Below are positions 1 through 8,647 of a stretch of 64,000 bases of DNA, piece by piece. The notes beneath the pieces are model-generated. The model had not been told where the DNA came from. It did no database searches and saw only the letters and a list, made by a program, of their open reading frames with translations. Every line of letters starts with the position of its first letter. Position 1 is the first letter of the stretch. The stretch comes from a bacterium D16-76 (GTDB lineage: Bacteria > Bacillota > Clostridia > Oscillospirales > Acutalibacteraceae): NCBI GenBank assembly GCA_009917445.1, contig QZEE01000001.1, forward strand, positions 170,254 to 234,253, written 5' to 3'. Made by a program: the position numbers and the translations under genes.

Positions 1-396
1 GAGTGCATCGACCCCCGGTTCAAGTACGTGACACGGGGCTGTGCCGAGGTGGTGGAGTGGCTGGGGCAGAAGGAAAATCCCCAGGGCAAGGGCTGGGCCA
101 CCGGCGCGGGCTATGGGGAGAAGATCATCACCATCCTCAAAGCCATCCTCGCCACCGCTGACGGGGCTGCTCCGGCCCCGGCTCCTGCCGCTGTTCTCTT
201 CTTGGTGAAGGTGTCCATTCCCAACCTGCGTATCCGCAGCGGCCCCGGAACAGACAGCGCCGCCACCGGGAAGTTCACCGGGGTTGGCGTGTTCACCATC
301 ACCGAGGTCAAGAACGGCCCCGGCTCCACCGTAGGCTGGGGGCGGCTGAAATCCGGCGCGGGTTGGATTTCTCTGGACTACGCACAGAAAATTTGA
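1..396 (+). CDS. Cell-wall hydrolase (phage endolysin), C-terminal part
   Basis: The reading frame is open from base 1, so the gene begins outside the window. The first 50 or so residues (ending around GWATGAGYGEKIITIL) resemble the end of a peptidoglycan hydrolase domain of the glucosaminidase or amidase kind. An Ala/Pro linker follows, then a bacterial SH3 domain (IPNLRIRSGPGTDS ... GWISLDYAQKI) that would bind the cell wall. Prophage endolysins have this layout: catalytic domain, linker, SH3b. The genes that follow (zinc-finger HTH, SHOCT-like, two serine recombinases) fit the end of a prophage. The exact catalytic class cannot be decided from the part seen. Confidence 0.75.
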   Translation, partial: ECIDPRFKYVTRGCAEVVEWLGQKENPQGKGWATGAGYGEKIITILKAILATADGAAPAPAPAAVLFLVKVSIPNLRIRSGPGTDSAATGKFTGVGVFTITEVKNGPGSTVGWGRLKSGAGWISLDYAQKI

Positions 397-491
397 CCAA
401 CAGTCAAAATTTTGACCTACGGTTCAAGCCCACTGGGGATTTTTCCCTGGTGGGCTGAGCTGGCATTACTTTTTTGAGGGGGCATCATGCT

Positions 492-866
492 ATGGCGACA
501 GAAAAATCGAAGGAAATTTTGCATTATCGGGAACAGGGGCTGGGCTATAAGAAGATTGCTGCCCTCACTGGCTACTCGCTGAATACAGTCAAGTCGGTCT
601 GTCGGAGGAATCCGAACGGCGAGGAAAAGCTATGCCTCCAGTGCGGGGCCAAGCTGGTGCGCACCCCTCACTATCGGGAGAAGAAATTCTGCTCAGACGC
701 TTGCCGCATGGCCTGGTGGAACAGCCACCCGGAGGCGGTCAACCGCAAGGCCATCTACCACTTCATTTGCCCACACTGCGGTCAACCCTTTGACAGCTAC
801 GGCAATGACCATCGGAAATACTGCTCCCGCGCCTGTTATGCCGAGGCGCGGCGGAAGGGGGTGTAG
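492..866 (+). CDS. HTH and double zinc-finger protein of recombinase-linked type
   Basis: The protein has 124 residues. The frame can be opened from a TTG at 474, but GAGGGGG at 477-482 sits well for the ATG at 492 (MATEKSKEIL), so I use that start. Residues 1-40 look like a sigma/resolvase-type helix-turn-helix (YREQGLGYKKIAALTGYS). Two zinc knuckles follow, each made of a CxxC pair and a CSxxC pair (CLQCG ... CSDAC and CPHCG ... CSRAC). It is probably a DNA-binding accessory protein. It stands directly upstream of a SHOCT-like gene and two serine recombinases, so a role in controlling or assisting recombination is an inference from position. It ends in TAG. Confidence 0.75.
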   Translation: MATEKSKEILHYREQGLGYKKIAALTGYSLNTVKSVCRRNPNGEEKLCLQCGAKLVRTPHYREKKFCSDACRMAWWNSHPEAVNRKAIYHFICPHCGQPFDSYGNDHRKYCSRACYAEARRKGV

Positions 867-868
867 GC

Positions 869-1039
869 GTGTCTGACGAGTTCTTCCGCAATCTGGCGGC
901 GTACAAAGCGGCCATGAGTCTCGCCAAGGGTATGCTCCGCCAGGGCATCATCAGCGAGAGCGAGTACGCCGAAATCGATACAATTATGACCAAAAAGTAC
1001 GGCCTGACTTTGGATAGCATTTTTCGCACAATCGCTTGA
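869..1039 (+). CDS. SHOCT-like small protein
   Basis: A 56-residue protein that starts at GTG, two bases after the stop of the zinc-finger gene, and ends at TGA. The sequence contains the core of a SHOCT (short C-terminal) domain: AKGMLRQGIISESEYAEID followed by a second short helix (KKYGLTLDSIF). Such helices often act as oligomerisation modules. A small protein of this kind is commonly found immediately before large serine recombinases in Clostridia, which matches the next gene at 1088. Its function is unknown. Confidence 0.7.
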   Translation: MSDEFFRNLAAYKAAMSLAKGMLRQGIISESEYAEIDTIMTKKYGLTLDSIFRTIA

Positions 1040-1087
1040 TAAATCTGCGGTTTAGAGCGAATATATGACCACCAAGGAGGTGATTTT

Positions 1088-2410
1088 TTGGAACGCATTA
1101 TTCAGAAAATGGGGCTAAAGGTGCCAGCCCAGCCCAAAGCCAGGCGGGTCGCAGCCTACGCCAGAGTATCCTCTGGCAAGGACGCCATGCTCCACTCCCT
1201 GTCGGCCCAAGTCAGTTATTACAGCGACCTCATCCAGAACCATCCCGGCTGGCTCTACTGCGGAGTGTTTGCGGACGAGGCCCTGACCGGCACGAAGGAA
1301 AACCGCACCGAGTTCCAGCGGCTGCTGGCCGAGTGCCGCGCCGGGAATATCGACCTTATCATCACCAAGTCGATCTCCCGGTTCGCCCGGAACACGGTGG
1401 TGCTGCTCCAGACCGTTCGGGAGTTGAAGTCAATGGGGGTGGATGTTTATTTTGAGGAACAGAACATCCACTCCATGAGCGCGGACGGAGAGCTGATGCT
1501 CACCATTCTGGCATCCTACGCCCAGGAGGAAAGCCTCTCCGCCAGCGAGAACCAGAAGTGGCGCATCAAGAAAAACTTCGAGGAAGGGATGCCCTGGTCT
1601 GGACAGGTCTTAGGGTACAAGTATGTGGATGGCGTCTACATCGTCAAGCCAGAGGAGGCCGAGATCGTGCGGAGCATCTTCGCCGACTACCTCTCCGGCA
1701 TGGGTGTCGAGGCTATTATGAAAAAGCTGAATGCCCAGGGGACGACTTCCCGCAACGGCCACGCCTGGTGCCGCTCCAGCGTTCGGAAGGTGCTGGGCAA
1801 CTACTCCTACACCGGGAACCTGCTCCTCCAGACCACATTCCGGGAGAATCACATCACCAAAAAGACGCTCCCCAACCGTGGTGAGCTGCCCATGTACCAT
1901 GCCGAGAACACACACGAGGCCATCGTCAGCATGGAGGATTACCAGGCGGTGCAGGCGGAGATGGCGCGGCGGTCTGCCAAGCACAACAAGACCGCCCACG
2001 GCCCGGTCAAGTACCCCTTCACGAAGATGATTGTCTGCGGTACCTGCGGCAAGGGCTACCGGCGAAAGGTGACCCGCACCAGTCCGGTGTGGATTTGCAG
2101 CACCTTCAATGTCTACGGCAAAGCGGCCTGCCCCTCCAAACAGATACCGGAGGCAACACTTGAAAAAGCTGCGGCGGAGGTGCTGGGGCTGGATGCCTTT
2201 GACGCAAAGGCCCTCCACGATAAAATAACGGCAATTAGAGCCGAGGGGAACAACACTCTGGTATTTCTGTTCAAGGACGGCACACAAACCGTTAAACGAT
2301 GGGCCGACCGCTCCAGAGCGGAAAGCTGGACCCCGGAGATGAGAGCCGCCGCCAGAGAATTTGCGAAGAAAGGACGGGCGATGAGATCATGCCAGCAGCA
2401 AGAGCAGTAA
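1088..2410 (+). CDS. Large serine recombinase (site-specific integrase/resolvase)
   Basis: A 440-residue serine recombinase. The start is TTG at 1088, set by AAGGAGG at 1074-1080. The resolvase domain spans about residues 20-160, with the nucleophile serine in AAYARVSSGKD and the SISRFARN motif near residue 95. The 'recombinase' domain and a zinc-ribbon (CGTCGKGY ... CPSK) follow. The length is at the short end for the family and the C-terminal coiled coil is small. It would cut and rejoin att sites through a 5'-phosphoserine link. The next gene, a second recombinase, overlaps its end by 22 bases, so the two are translated together. Confidence 0.93.
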   Translation: MERIIQKMGLKVPAQPKARRVAAYARVSSGKDAMLHSLSAQVSYYSDLIQNHPGWLYCGVFADEALTGTKENRTEFQRLLAECRAGNIDLIITKSISRFARNTVVLLQTVRELKSMGVDVYFEEQNIHSMSADGELMLTILASYAQEESLSASENQKWRIKKNFEEGMPWSGQVLGYKYVDGVYIVKPEEAEIVRSIFADYLSGMGVEAIMKKLNAQGTTSRNGHAWCRSSVRKVLGNYSYTGNLLLQTTFRENHITKKTLPNRGELPMYHAENTHEAIVSMEDYQAVQAEMARRSAKHNKTAHGPVKYPFTKMIVCGTCGKGYRRKVTRTSPVWICSTFNVYGKAACPSKQIPEATLEKAAAEVLGLDAFDAKALHDKITAIRAEGNNTLVFLFKDGTQTVKRWADRSRAESWTPEMRAAAREFAKKGRAMRSCQQQEQ

Positions 2411-3972
2411 CGGTCATTCCGGCCACCATCAACCTTCACACCCATGCCCCTTCGGTGGCGGCGAGAAAACGCCGGACGGCGGGGTATGCCCGCGTGTCCA
2501 CCGACAGCGATGAGCAGTTCACCAGCTACGAGGCCCAGGTTGACTACTACACCCGGTATATCCAGGGCAACGCTGAGTGGGACTTTGTGGCGGTCTATAC
2601 GGACGAGGGCATTTCCGGCACGAATACAAAGCGCAGGGCGGGTTTCAATCAGATGATTTCCGATGCCCTCGCCGGGAAGATAGACCTCATCGTCACCAAG
2701 TCGGTGAGCCGTTTTGCCCGGAACACGGTGGACAGCCTGACCACCATCCGCAAATTGAAGGAGCATGGTGTGGAGGTCTACTTCGAAAAGGAGAATATCT
2801 GGACCTTCGACAGCAAGGGTGAATTGCTCATTACCATTATGTCCTCGCTGGCCCAGGAGGAGAGCCGCTCCCTTTCGGAGAATATCACCTGGGGACAGCG
2901 CAAGCGGTTCTCTGACGGCAAGGTCAACCTTCCCTACAAGCAGTTCCTTGGCTACCGAAAGGGGCCGGATGGATTCCCGGAGGTGGTGGAGGACGAGGCC
3001 AAGATCGTCCGCCGCATCTACGCCCTTTTCATGGAGGGCAAGACCAGCTACGCCATCGCCAAGGCCCTCACTGCTGATGGTATCCCCACGCCCTCCGGGA
3101 AAAGCAAATGGGGGGCCAGCGTGGTGGAGAGCATACTCACAAATGAGAAATATAAGGGAGCAGCACTTCTTCAAAAATGCTACACGATTGATTTCCTCAA
3201 TAAAAAACGGAAGGTCAACGAGGGCGAGGTTCAGCAGTATTATATTGAGAAAAGCCATCAGCCCATCATCCAGCCTCACGAGTTCGATGTTGTCCAGGCC
3301 GAGTTCGCTCGGCGCAAGGGCATGGGCCTCCACTACAGCGGAGGCGGGGTATTCTCCTCCCGGCTGGTCTGTGGCGACTGCGGCAGTTACTACGGCCCCA
3401 AGGTCTGGCACTCCAACAGCAAGTACCGCCGGGTTGTCTGGCAATGCAACGGCAAGTTCAGCAACGGGGAAAAGTGCCGCACTCCGCATCTGATGGAGGA
3501 GGACATCAAGGCCCGGTTCCTGGTAGCGTTCAATCAACTGCTGGACGGCAAGGACGCTCTGCTGGAGGACTGCCGCGTCATGCAGGACCACCTCACCAAC
3601 TGCTCCGCCATTGACGCAGAGTTGGACGAGCTGCTCCAGGGGATTGCGGTGGTAACAGAACTGACCCAGCGGTGCATCCAGGAGAACGCCCGGAGCGCAC
3701 AGAGTCAGGATGAATATGCCGAACGCTACAATGGCTATGTGGCGAGGTACGAGAAAGCCAAGGCCAGGGTGGACGCCCTCCAGGAGCAGAAAAAGCAGCG
3801 GCAGGCCAGAGCTGACATCATCGGCGGGTCCATGTTCGCTGTACATGAGCGGGAGGCTGGCATCACGGAGTTTGACAACGCCCTTTGGCTGGCGGTGGTG
3901 CAAAAGGCCACGGCCTACCACGATGGGCGGCTGGTGTTCACCTTCCAGAACGGAATGGAGATCGAGGGATAA
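2389..3972 (+). CDS. Second large serine recombinase
   Basis: The protein has 527 residues. The frame is open further upstream (2299), but ATG at 2389 (MPAARAVTVI) fits the domain boundary, because the resolvase fold starts only at about residue 27 (TAGYARVSTDSDEQ). It shows the catalytic Ser, the SVSRFARN motif, a recombinase domain, a zinc ribbon (CGDCGSYYG ... CRTPH) and a C-terminal helical segment rich in Gln, Lys and Arg, typical of large serine integrases. It overlaps the first recombinase by 22 bases. Pairs of recombinases encoded in tandem are frequent at the end of clostridial prophages and conjugative transposons. I infer that the two act on the same element as an integrase pair. 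Confidence 0.93.
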   Translation: MPAARAVTVIPATINLHTHAPSVAARKRRTAGYARVSTDSDEQFTSYEAQVDYYTRYIQGNAEWDFVAVYTDEGISGTNTKRRAGFNQMISDALAGKIDLIVTKSVSRFARNTVDSLTTIRKLKEHGVEVYFEKENIWTFDSKGELLITIMSSLAQEESRSLSENITWGQRKRFSDGKVNLPYKQFLGYRKGPDGFPEVVEDEAKIVRRIYALFMEGKTSYAIAKALTADGIPTPSGKSKWGASVVESILTNEKYKGAALLQKCYTIDFLNKKRKVNEGEVQQYYIEKSHQPIIQPHEFDVVQAEFARRKGMGLHYSGGGVFSSRLVCGDCGSYYGPKVWHSNSKYRRVVWQCNGKFSNGEKCRTPHLMEEDIKARFLVAFNQLLDGKDALLEDCRVMQDHLTNCSAIDAELDELLQGIAVVTELTQRCIQENARSAQSQDEYAERYNGYVARYEKAKARVDALQEQKKQRQARADIIGGSMFAVHEREAGITEFDNALWLAVVQKATAYHDGRLVFTFQNGMEIEG

Positions 3973-3991
3973 CTGAACAGGAACACACACG

Positions 3992-4026
3992 GCCCGCTGG
4001 CTCATTTGAAGCTGGCGGGCTTTTTT
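3992..4026 (+). terminator. Rho-independent terminator after the recombinases
   Basis: A stem of GCCCGC (from 3992) against GCGGGC (to 4020) is followed by six T residues. It lies 20 bases after the second recombinase and separates it from the AT-rich HEPN gene. Confidence 0.8.
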
Positions 4027-4076
4027 GTGTTGTATACTGTTTCCCATCTTTTTCAGATGCAAAATAAAAATAAGGG

Positions 4077-4105
4077 TTGACCCGTGTCGAAAATGTGGAT
4101 AAAAT
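4077..4105 (+). promoter_or_regulatory. Sigma-A type promoter of the HEPN gene
   Basis: TTGACC (4077-4082), a 17-base spacer and TAAAAT (4100-4105). The downstream ATG is at 4151, preceded by GGTGGAGG. Confidence 0.65.
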
Positions 4106-4150
4106 ATAGGAAGACGCATAATTCCCATAGTAATTTGGTGGAGGCATAAA

Positions 4151-5356
4151 ATGATTTTTGAAATTCTCTGCTTGGATAGCGCCGAAACAGTGAGATCAAG
4201 AACTGTCAGAACGCTTCTCTATGCTCTAATGGCCAATGACAATTTTTTTGATAGTCCTAAAATGGACGAGGCAAAAGGTACTATATGTGACGATAACAAA
4301 AAGCTTCAGCTACAAATTACTCAGTTTCCGACAGATAAGATGCTAACAGGGGCACGCTACTCTGTAGCATTTACGCTGTCTGTTAAGTGCGAAGATATTT
4401 CCACATTGGATAAGTTTCGTGTTTCACTTGTCGATTACATAAAATCTATAGGGTTCTCTAATATTCGCATTTTGCTTGATGAAGTATCTGCTCATCTTGC
4501 TGCATCTATTTATCCCAGACTTTATGCGCTTGAAAATCAGGTGAGAACATTCATAATTAATTTCTTTTTGAAAAACTTGGGTACAAATTGGACAAGATTG
4601 GCTATGGCTGGAGATACATTAGAGAAGATAAAAAAACGGAAAAAGAATGATAGGATTTTTATTGAAACAAATAGAGTTGACAGTGATGTTTCTCTTATTG
4701 ATTTCGATGATTTAGGGAAAATTCTGTATAGCGAGAACTCTATATTAAGCAGTAAAAAGGCCGATAACGTTGCGGTTTTGATAGAGAAAATATCATCTGC
4801 TACCAGTTTGGAGGATTTAAAATCCGAAGTATTAGAGGGGAATTTTTATAAATATTTCAAGGATTGTTTTACCCAGAAAGATTTTCAAAACAAATGGTTT
4901 TCTTTATATTATTACAGAAACAAGCTGGCCCACAATGGTTCATTTTCGCAAGAAGAGGCGGATGACTGTGTTTCCTTATGCGATAGTATCTCAGCTATCA
5001 TTGACAGTGCCTATGAAAAATTGGATACATTTAAGCTCAGTACATCTGACCAAGAGGCTTTGATGGTTGCGGTAAATGAAATTGCATCTGAGATGCAAAA
5101 TCCAGAAAGCCCAAGCGAAAAGAGATATGAGTCTGTCACTGAAAGTATTTTGCTTGATGAGTTAAAACAGGCGGCGGAAGTACTACCCTTTGTAGGGTTA
5201 AGATATTTTGTTGTTGATTGGTTGGGCCAGAAGGGCTATGATTATGATTCTTCTTTCACATTGATAAATTACTTGGAAGATAAACAGACTATTAAGTTAA
5301 ACAGATTTGTCACCCCTGGCACAGATTATCCAACAACAACAATTGAACTGCTGTAA
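4151..5356 (+). CDS. HEPN-domain protein (putative RNase or defence gene)
   Basis: A 401-residue protein from an AT-rich gene that contrasts with the GC-rich recombinases beside it, which suggests transfer. A HEPN signature is visible at residues 256-261 (RNKLAH), the RX4H motif of HEPN nucleases, inside a helical region of about residues 195-290. The N-terminal 120 residues and the last 80 residues (a possible winged-helix, VDWLGQKGYDYDSS) belong to no family I recognise. Many HEPN proteins cut RNA in toxin-antitoxin, abortive infection or CRISPR systems. Here no antitoxin partner is adjacent. The gene sits between recombinases and a BREX operon, so a defence role is reasonable but inferred. 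Confidence 0.75.
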   Translation: MIFEILCLDSAETVRSRTVRTLLYALMANDNFFDSPKMDEAKGTICDDNKKLQLQITQFPTDKMLTGARYSVAFTLSVKCEDISTLDKFRVSLVDYIKSIGFSNIRILLDEVSAHLAASIYPRLYALENQVRTFIINFFLKNLGTNWTRLAMAGDTLEKIKKRKKNDRIFIETNRVDSDVSLIDFDDLGKILYSENSILSSKKADNVAVLIEKISSATSLEDLKSEVLEGNFYKYFKDCFTQKDFQNKWFSLYYYRNKLAHNGSFSQEEADDCVSLCDSISAIIDSAYEKLDTFKLSTSDQEALMVAVNEIASEMQNPESPSEKRYESVTESILLDELKQAAEVLPFVGLRYFVVDWLGQKGYDYDSSFTLINYLEDKQTIKLNRFVTPGTDYPTTTIELL

Positions 5357-5463
5357 AGGAAAATTAGGAGTCGTGCTGCATCCAGCCGATTCCAGTACCC
5401 CACCAACTCCCTTGGGGGCATACTGCACCCCCTTTTGGTGCGCTATCCCAAACAACAGAAAAA

Positions 5464-5495
5464 ATTGCACCCCCTATGCGGCAAGGGGGTGCAAT
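5464..5495. repeat. Perfect 11-bp inverted repeat (hairpin)
   Basis: ATTGCACCCCC at 5464-5474 pairs exactly with GGGGGTGCAAT at 5485-5495, with a 10-base loop. It is 107 bases after the HEPN gene and may end its transcript, although no T run follows directly. TGCACCCCC also occurs once more just upstream (around 5427). Confidence 0.7.
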
Positions 5496-5521
5496 CGTAT
5501 CAAAATCACCAGTTCTTTTCA

Positions 5522-5559
5522 AAAGCAGTCTTTTTTCTGTTTTGAAAAAGGACTGCTTT
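5522..5559. repeat. Second hairpin, AAAGCAGTC / GACTGCTTT
   Basis: Arms at 5522-5530 and 5551-5559 are perfect complements. The inner T and A runs extend the stem with one bulge. With the hairpin at 5464 it forms a structured tail to the HEPN gene. The stretch 5560-5917 holds no gene, only a promoter (5614) and another inverted repeat, GCATTGAG (5751) / CTCAATGC (5784). Confidence 0.6.
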
Positions 5560-5613
5560 CTTCGATTTGGTATTGCTACTTTTTTAGCATGAGGCAATTT
5601 TTTCGAGTTCTTC

Positions 5614-5642
5614 TTGCAAAGCACGACTGATTGTGTTAAAAT
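5614..5642 (+). promoter_or_regulatory. Probable promoter of the BREX operon
   Basis: TTGCAA (5614-5619), a 17-base spacer and TAAAAT (5637-5642). The first start codon of the operon is at 5918, so the leader is about 270 bases and contains the GCATTGAG/CTCAATGC hairpin. The assignment rests on motif match only. Confidence 0.5.
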
Positions 5643-5917
5643 GCATTTTGGATATTTGCATAGAGCTGATGGAGTTGCATTATATGGATGAGTTTCTTGC
5701 AGTCAGTGAGTATCGCGCAAAGACGAGATTTTTATGAATACTTGAGGTTCGCATTGAGGCTTTTTTATTAAGAATGAACGCTTCTCAATGCAAAAGTAGA
5801 TGTTTATGCAGAGATACTTATCAACTCATTGTAGGTTACAACTTATAGTCCATAATAATGCTGCCGTGGTTTTTAAGCCGCAGATAAAGATTCTGTAAGT
5901 CTCTGGAGGAAGATATT

Positions 5918-8642
5918 GTGTCTAGTCGGATATCCTGGGATCGATATGAAGTTGCCCTTCTCTTGAAGGCCTATGAGCATATAGTTTGGAGGATCCGATA
6001 TCAACACAGAGGCAGCAAAGCTTTCAGCTGCTTTGCGAGGCCTTGCGATTCACCGAGGGATTTTGATCGACGAAACCTACCGCAACGTCAACGGCATGAA
6101 AATGCAGTTTGCTAATTTGCAGTACCTTTTCACAAATGGCAGTAAGGGATTGTCTGGCGCATCAGCACTGATCCGACAAATGTATGAACTGTATATGACT
6201 AACCCGGCTGAGTACCAAGTGATTTTAGAGTGGGCAAATCGGATGACTGGAACACCACCCATGTCTGTTGAAGATGCCTTTTTTGCCTATGCGAAGGACA
6301 AAACTCCTCTTCCTACCCAAATGCTAGTTGAATATTTGCAAAAAGCGGCGGATTACTGTCATCTCAAACAGCCTCTTTTGGGAATGACGGATACCAAAGC
6401 TGTCCATAAAGCACAGCAGAAGGTTGTTGAGGGAAAACTTTTACGTTTCCGTTTTCGGAAAGATGCGCAGGCCATCCGCAAGGTCGCGCAGCTCTATTAT
6501 ACCTTTATTAGAAGTTACTTCAAACATGAGGAAAATGCCATCCCTAAGTCTGTTGACTTGGTAAAGGAATTTGTTGTGGAACAGAAAACTATGGAAGAGA
6601 AGTTTGATATCTCTGACTTCCGTTGCAAATTGGACAAAAGCTATAAGCCTTTCCTTCTCTCTGTCAAAAAGCTTGCCGCGTCTACAGCGGCCCAATACAG
6701 TCAGTCTATCGAGGCTGTTGAGCGGTTCATCCGCGAAAGAGGACTGGACTGCACCCTCGATACAGACGACCCTGACGAAGTGCAGCGGATTTATGATGTA
6801 CTCATGGGGCGGAAGGACTTTGCCGACTGGAATAATCAACGTCATCACCAATACAGTGCTGCTCTGGCACAGTATGTTGCTTATCTGCATCAAGATGTGG
6901 TTGACGCCAAAGATACTGGCACGCTCAATGCCATGACAATTAAGGATGTTGTAATCAAGGTGCTCCGTGATGCTGGCAAGCCTCTAACAATGCCTGAGAT
7001 TGTGCAGCGTATAGAGGCTGGGCAGCTTTATAAGTTTCATTCCAGTAACCCAACGCAGATTGTCTACCAGGGAATTCGCCGTTATTGCAAAGGTATGAAG
7101 GCCCCGGACCATGCGCCGGTTGACCTATTCGACCGTTTTACCGATGAGACGGGGCAGATTCGTTATATGCTGATTTATGAAGGTCAGGAGGTAACTGGCA
7201 GCACGCAAACCCAGGCGATTGTATCTGCCGATATCCGCTGGCTGTCTATTCTGCAGGATTCATTTCCGGACGGCTATATCCTGAATGATTTTCTAGGACA
7301 ATTTCAGGCCGCCGCTTTCTGGCAAGAGCGTTATGGAGAAGAGTGCCCGATTCAAGGCAATGCGATTGACGCTGCTATGAAAGCTGTAGGTGTAGTGCGA
7401 GATGGCCGGGTGGTTATGAAGAGCGATGAGGATAAAGAGTTGATTTCCACCATATGCGCTGAAATCAATGATATCCTGTCTTACTATACGGCAGTGTACC
7501 GGACATGTATCTATGACCGGCATCGGGAGCAGCTTGCCGCCTGCTCGATCTATACCGAACTGGCGATGACACAACAGATTCTATACGAGGCAAAGGACTC
7601 CTTCTACTCAGTAAATCAGACCTTTGCCAAGCGTGGCCAGTTTGCATCTGTTGTTCAGGATGTCCGTAAAGTACTTCGCAATCACGGCGGACCCATGCCT
7701 GTCAGCGATATTGCAAATGTACTATGGTTCATTCCCTATGATACGATTTATCACTACCTGTTAATTGATGATGAATCGCTCAATATCGGAAACAGTACCT
7801 GGATGCTGGCGGAGCACTTTCCGCTCACTCGGGAGGATGCCGGTAAAATCGGAGATATGCTTGACGAGTATTTCCTGACCAACGATTATGTACGGGCAGC
7901 TGATTTGATACCGTTGCTAAAGGATCGCTTGCCCGGCATGGCAGATGATTTAAGGGAAATGAACTACATGGCTATCTATAATATTGTTGCCTACTATCTG
8001 CGGGATCAGTTTAGCTTTACAAAAGCAATCATCTCCCCTAAAGGCTCCGCCGTCGACTTTACCGGTCTGTTTAGGAGTTTTGCGGCTGAACAGAATACTT
8101 TTACACTGGCCGACCTGAATATGTTCGCAAGTGAACTGGATCTCCCTATTTACTGGGAAAGCACCTATGCTGGCGGTGCTGTACGCGTTAGTAAAACGGA
8201 CTTTGTCAATAGACGTTTCATAAATTTTGATGTGGATGCTATCGACGAAGTACTTCAGGACTTTTGCCCCGATGACTATCTGCCATTGATGGCGGTGTCC
8301 TCCGCTACGATGATGCATCTACCATCCTGTGGATATCAATGGAATGGATATTTGCTTCAGAGCTATGTGTTTGGCTTCAGCAAGATATTCGGGCTATCCT
8401 ATTCCAGCTTTGGCAAAACTGGCTATTACGGCGCAATGGTCAGGCGCAGCTGTAAAACTATCAGTAATTATGGTTCTCTGGTCGAACGAGTGTTGACAGA
8501 CGACGATACCTGGGAAACTGCAGCTGATGCCTTGGATGTGTTGGTCAAGAACGGATATCAGGCACTGCGAAAATACAAGGGTATCGACACTGCCGTAGCA
8601 AAGGCGAAACAGAACAAATTATCATCAGATGATAGGGGGTGA
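5918..8642 (+). CDS. HARE-HTH domain protein of the BREX operon, frameshifted near the start
   Basis: The strong ribosome site GGAGGA (5902-5907) precedes GTG at 5918, which opens VSSRISWDRYEVALLLKAYE and so on. The rest of the protein (869 residues from 6033) lies in another frame. The frames join at GTTTGG (5984-5989). Removing one T would read HIV-GGSDINTEAAKLSAAL and continue without a stop to 8642. The only start near 6033 is a TTG with no ribosome site, so the full gene begins at 5918. A winged-helix HARE-HTH domain lies near residues 300-355 counted from 6033 (TIKDVVIKVLRDAGKPLTMPE is its core). HARE-HTH modules are thought to sense modified DNA. The stop overlaps the next start region. 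I infer a regulatory or targeting subunit. The frameshift may be real or a sequence error. Confidence 0.75.
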
Positions 8643-8647
8643 GCCCT

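Noticed and set aside
2113..4128. A 671-codon open frame on the minus strand across both serine recombinases
   Set aside because: It is antisense to two clear recombinase genes with conserved motifs, its sequence is rich in Leu, Val and Gly with no domain, and it has no ribosome site. GC-rich genes often leave such open antisense frames.
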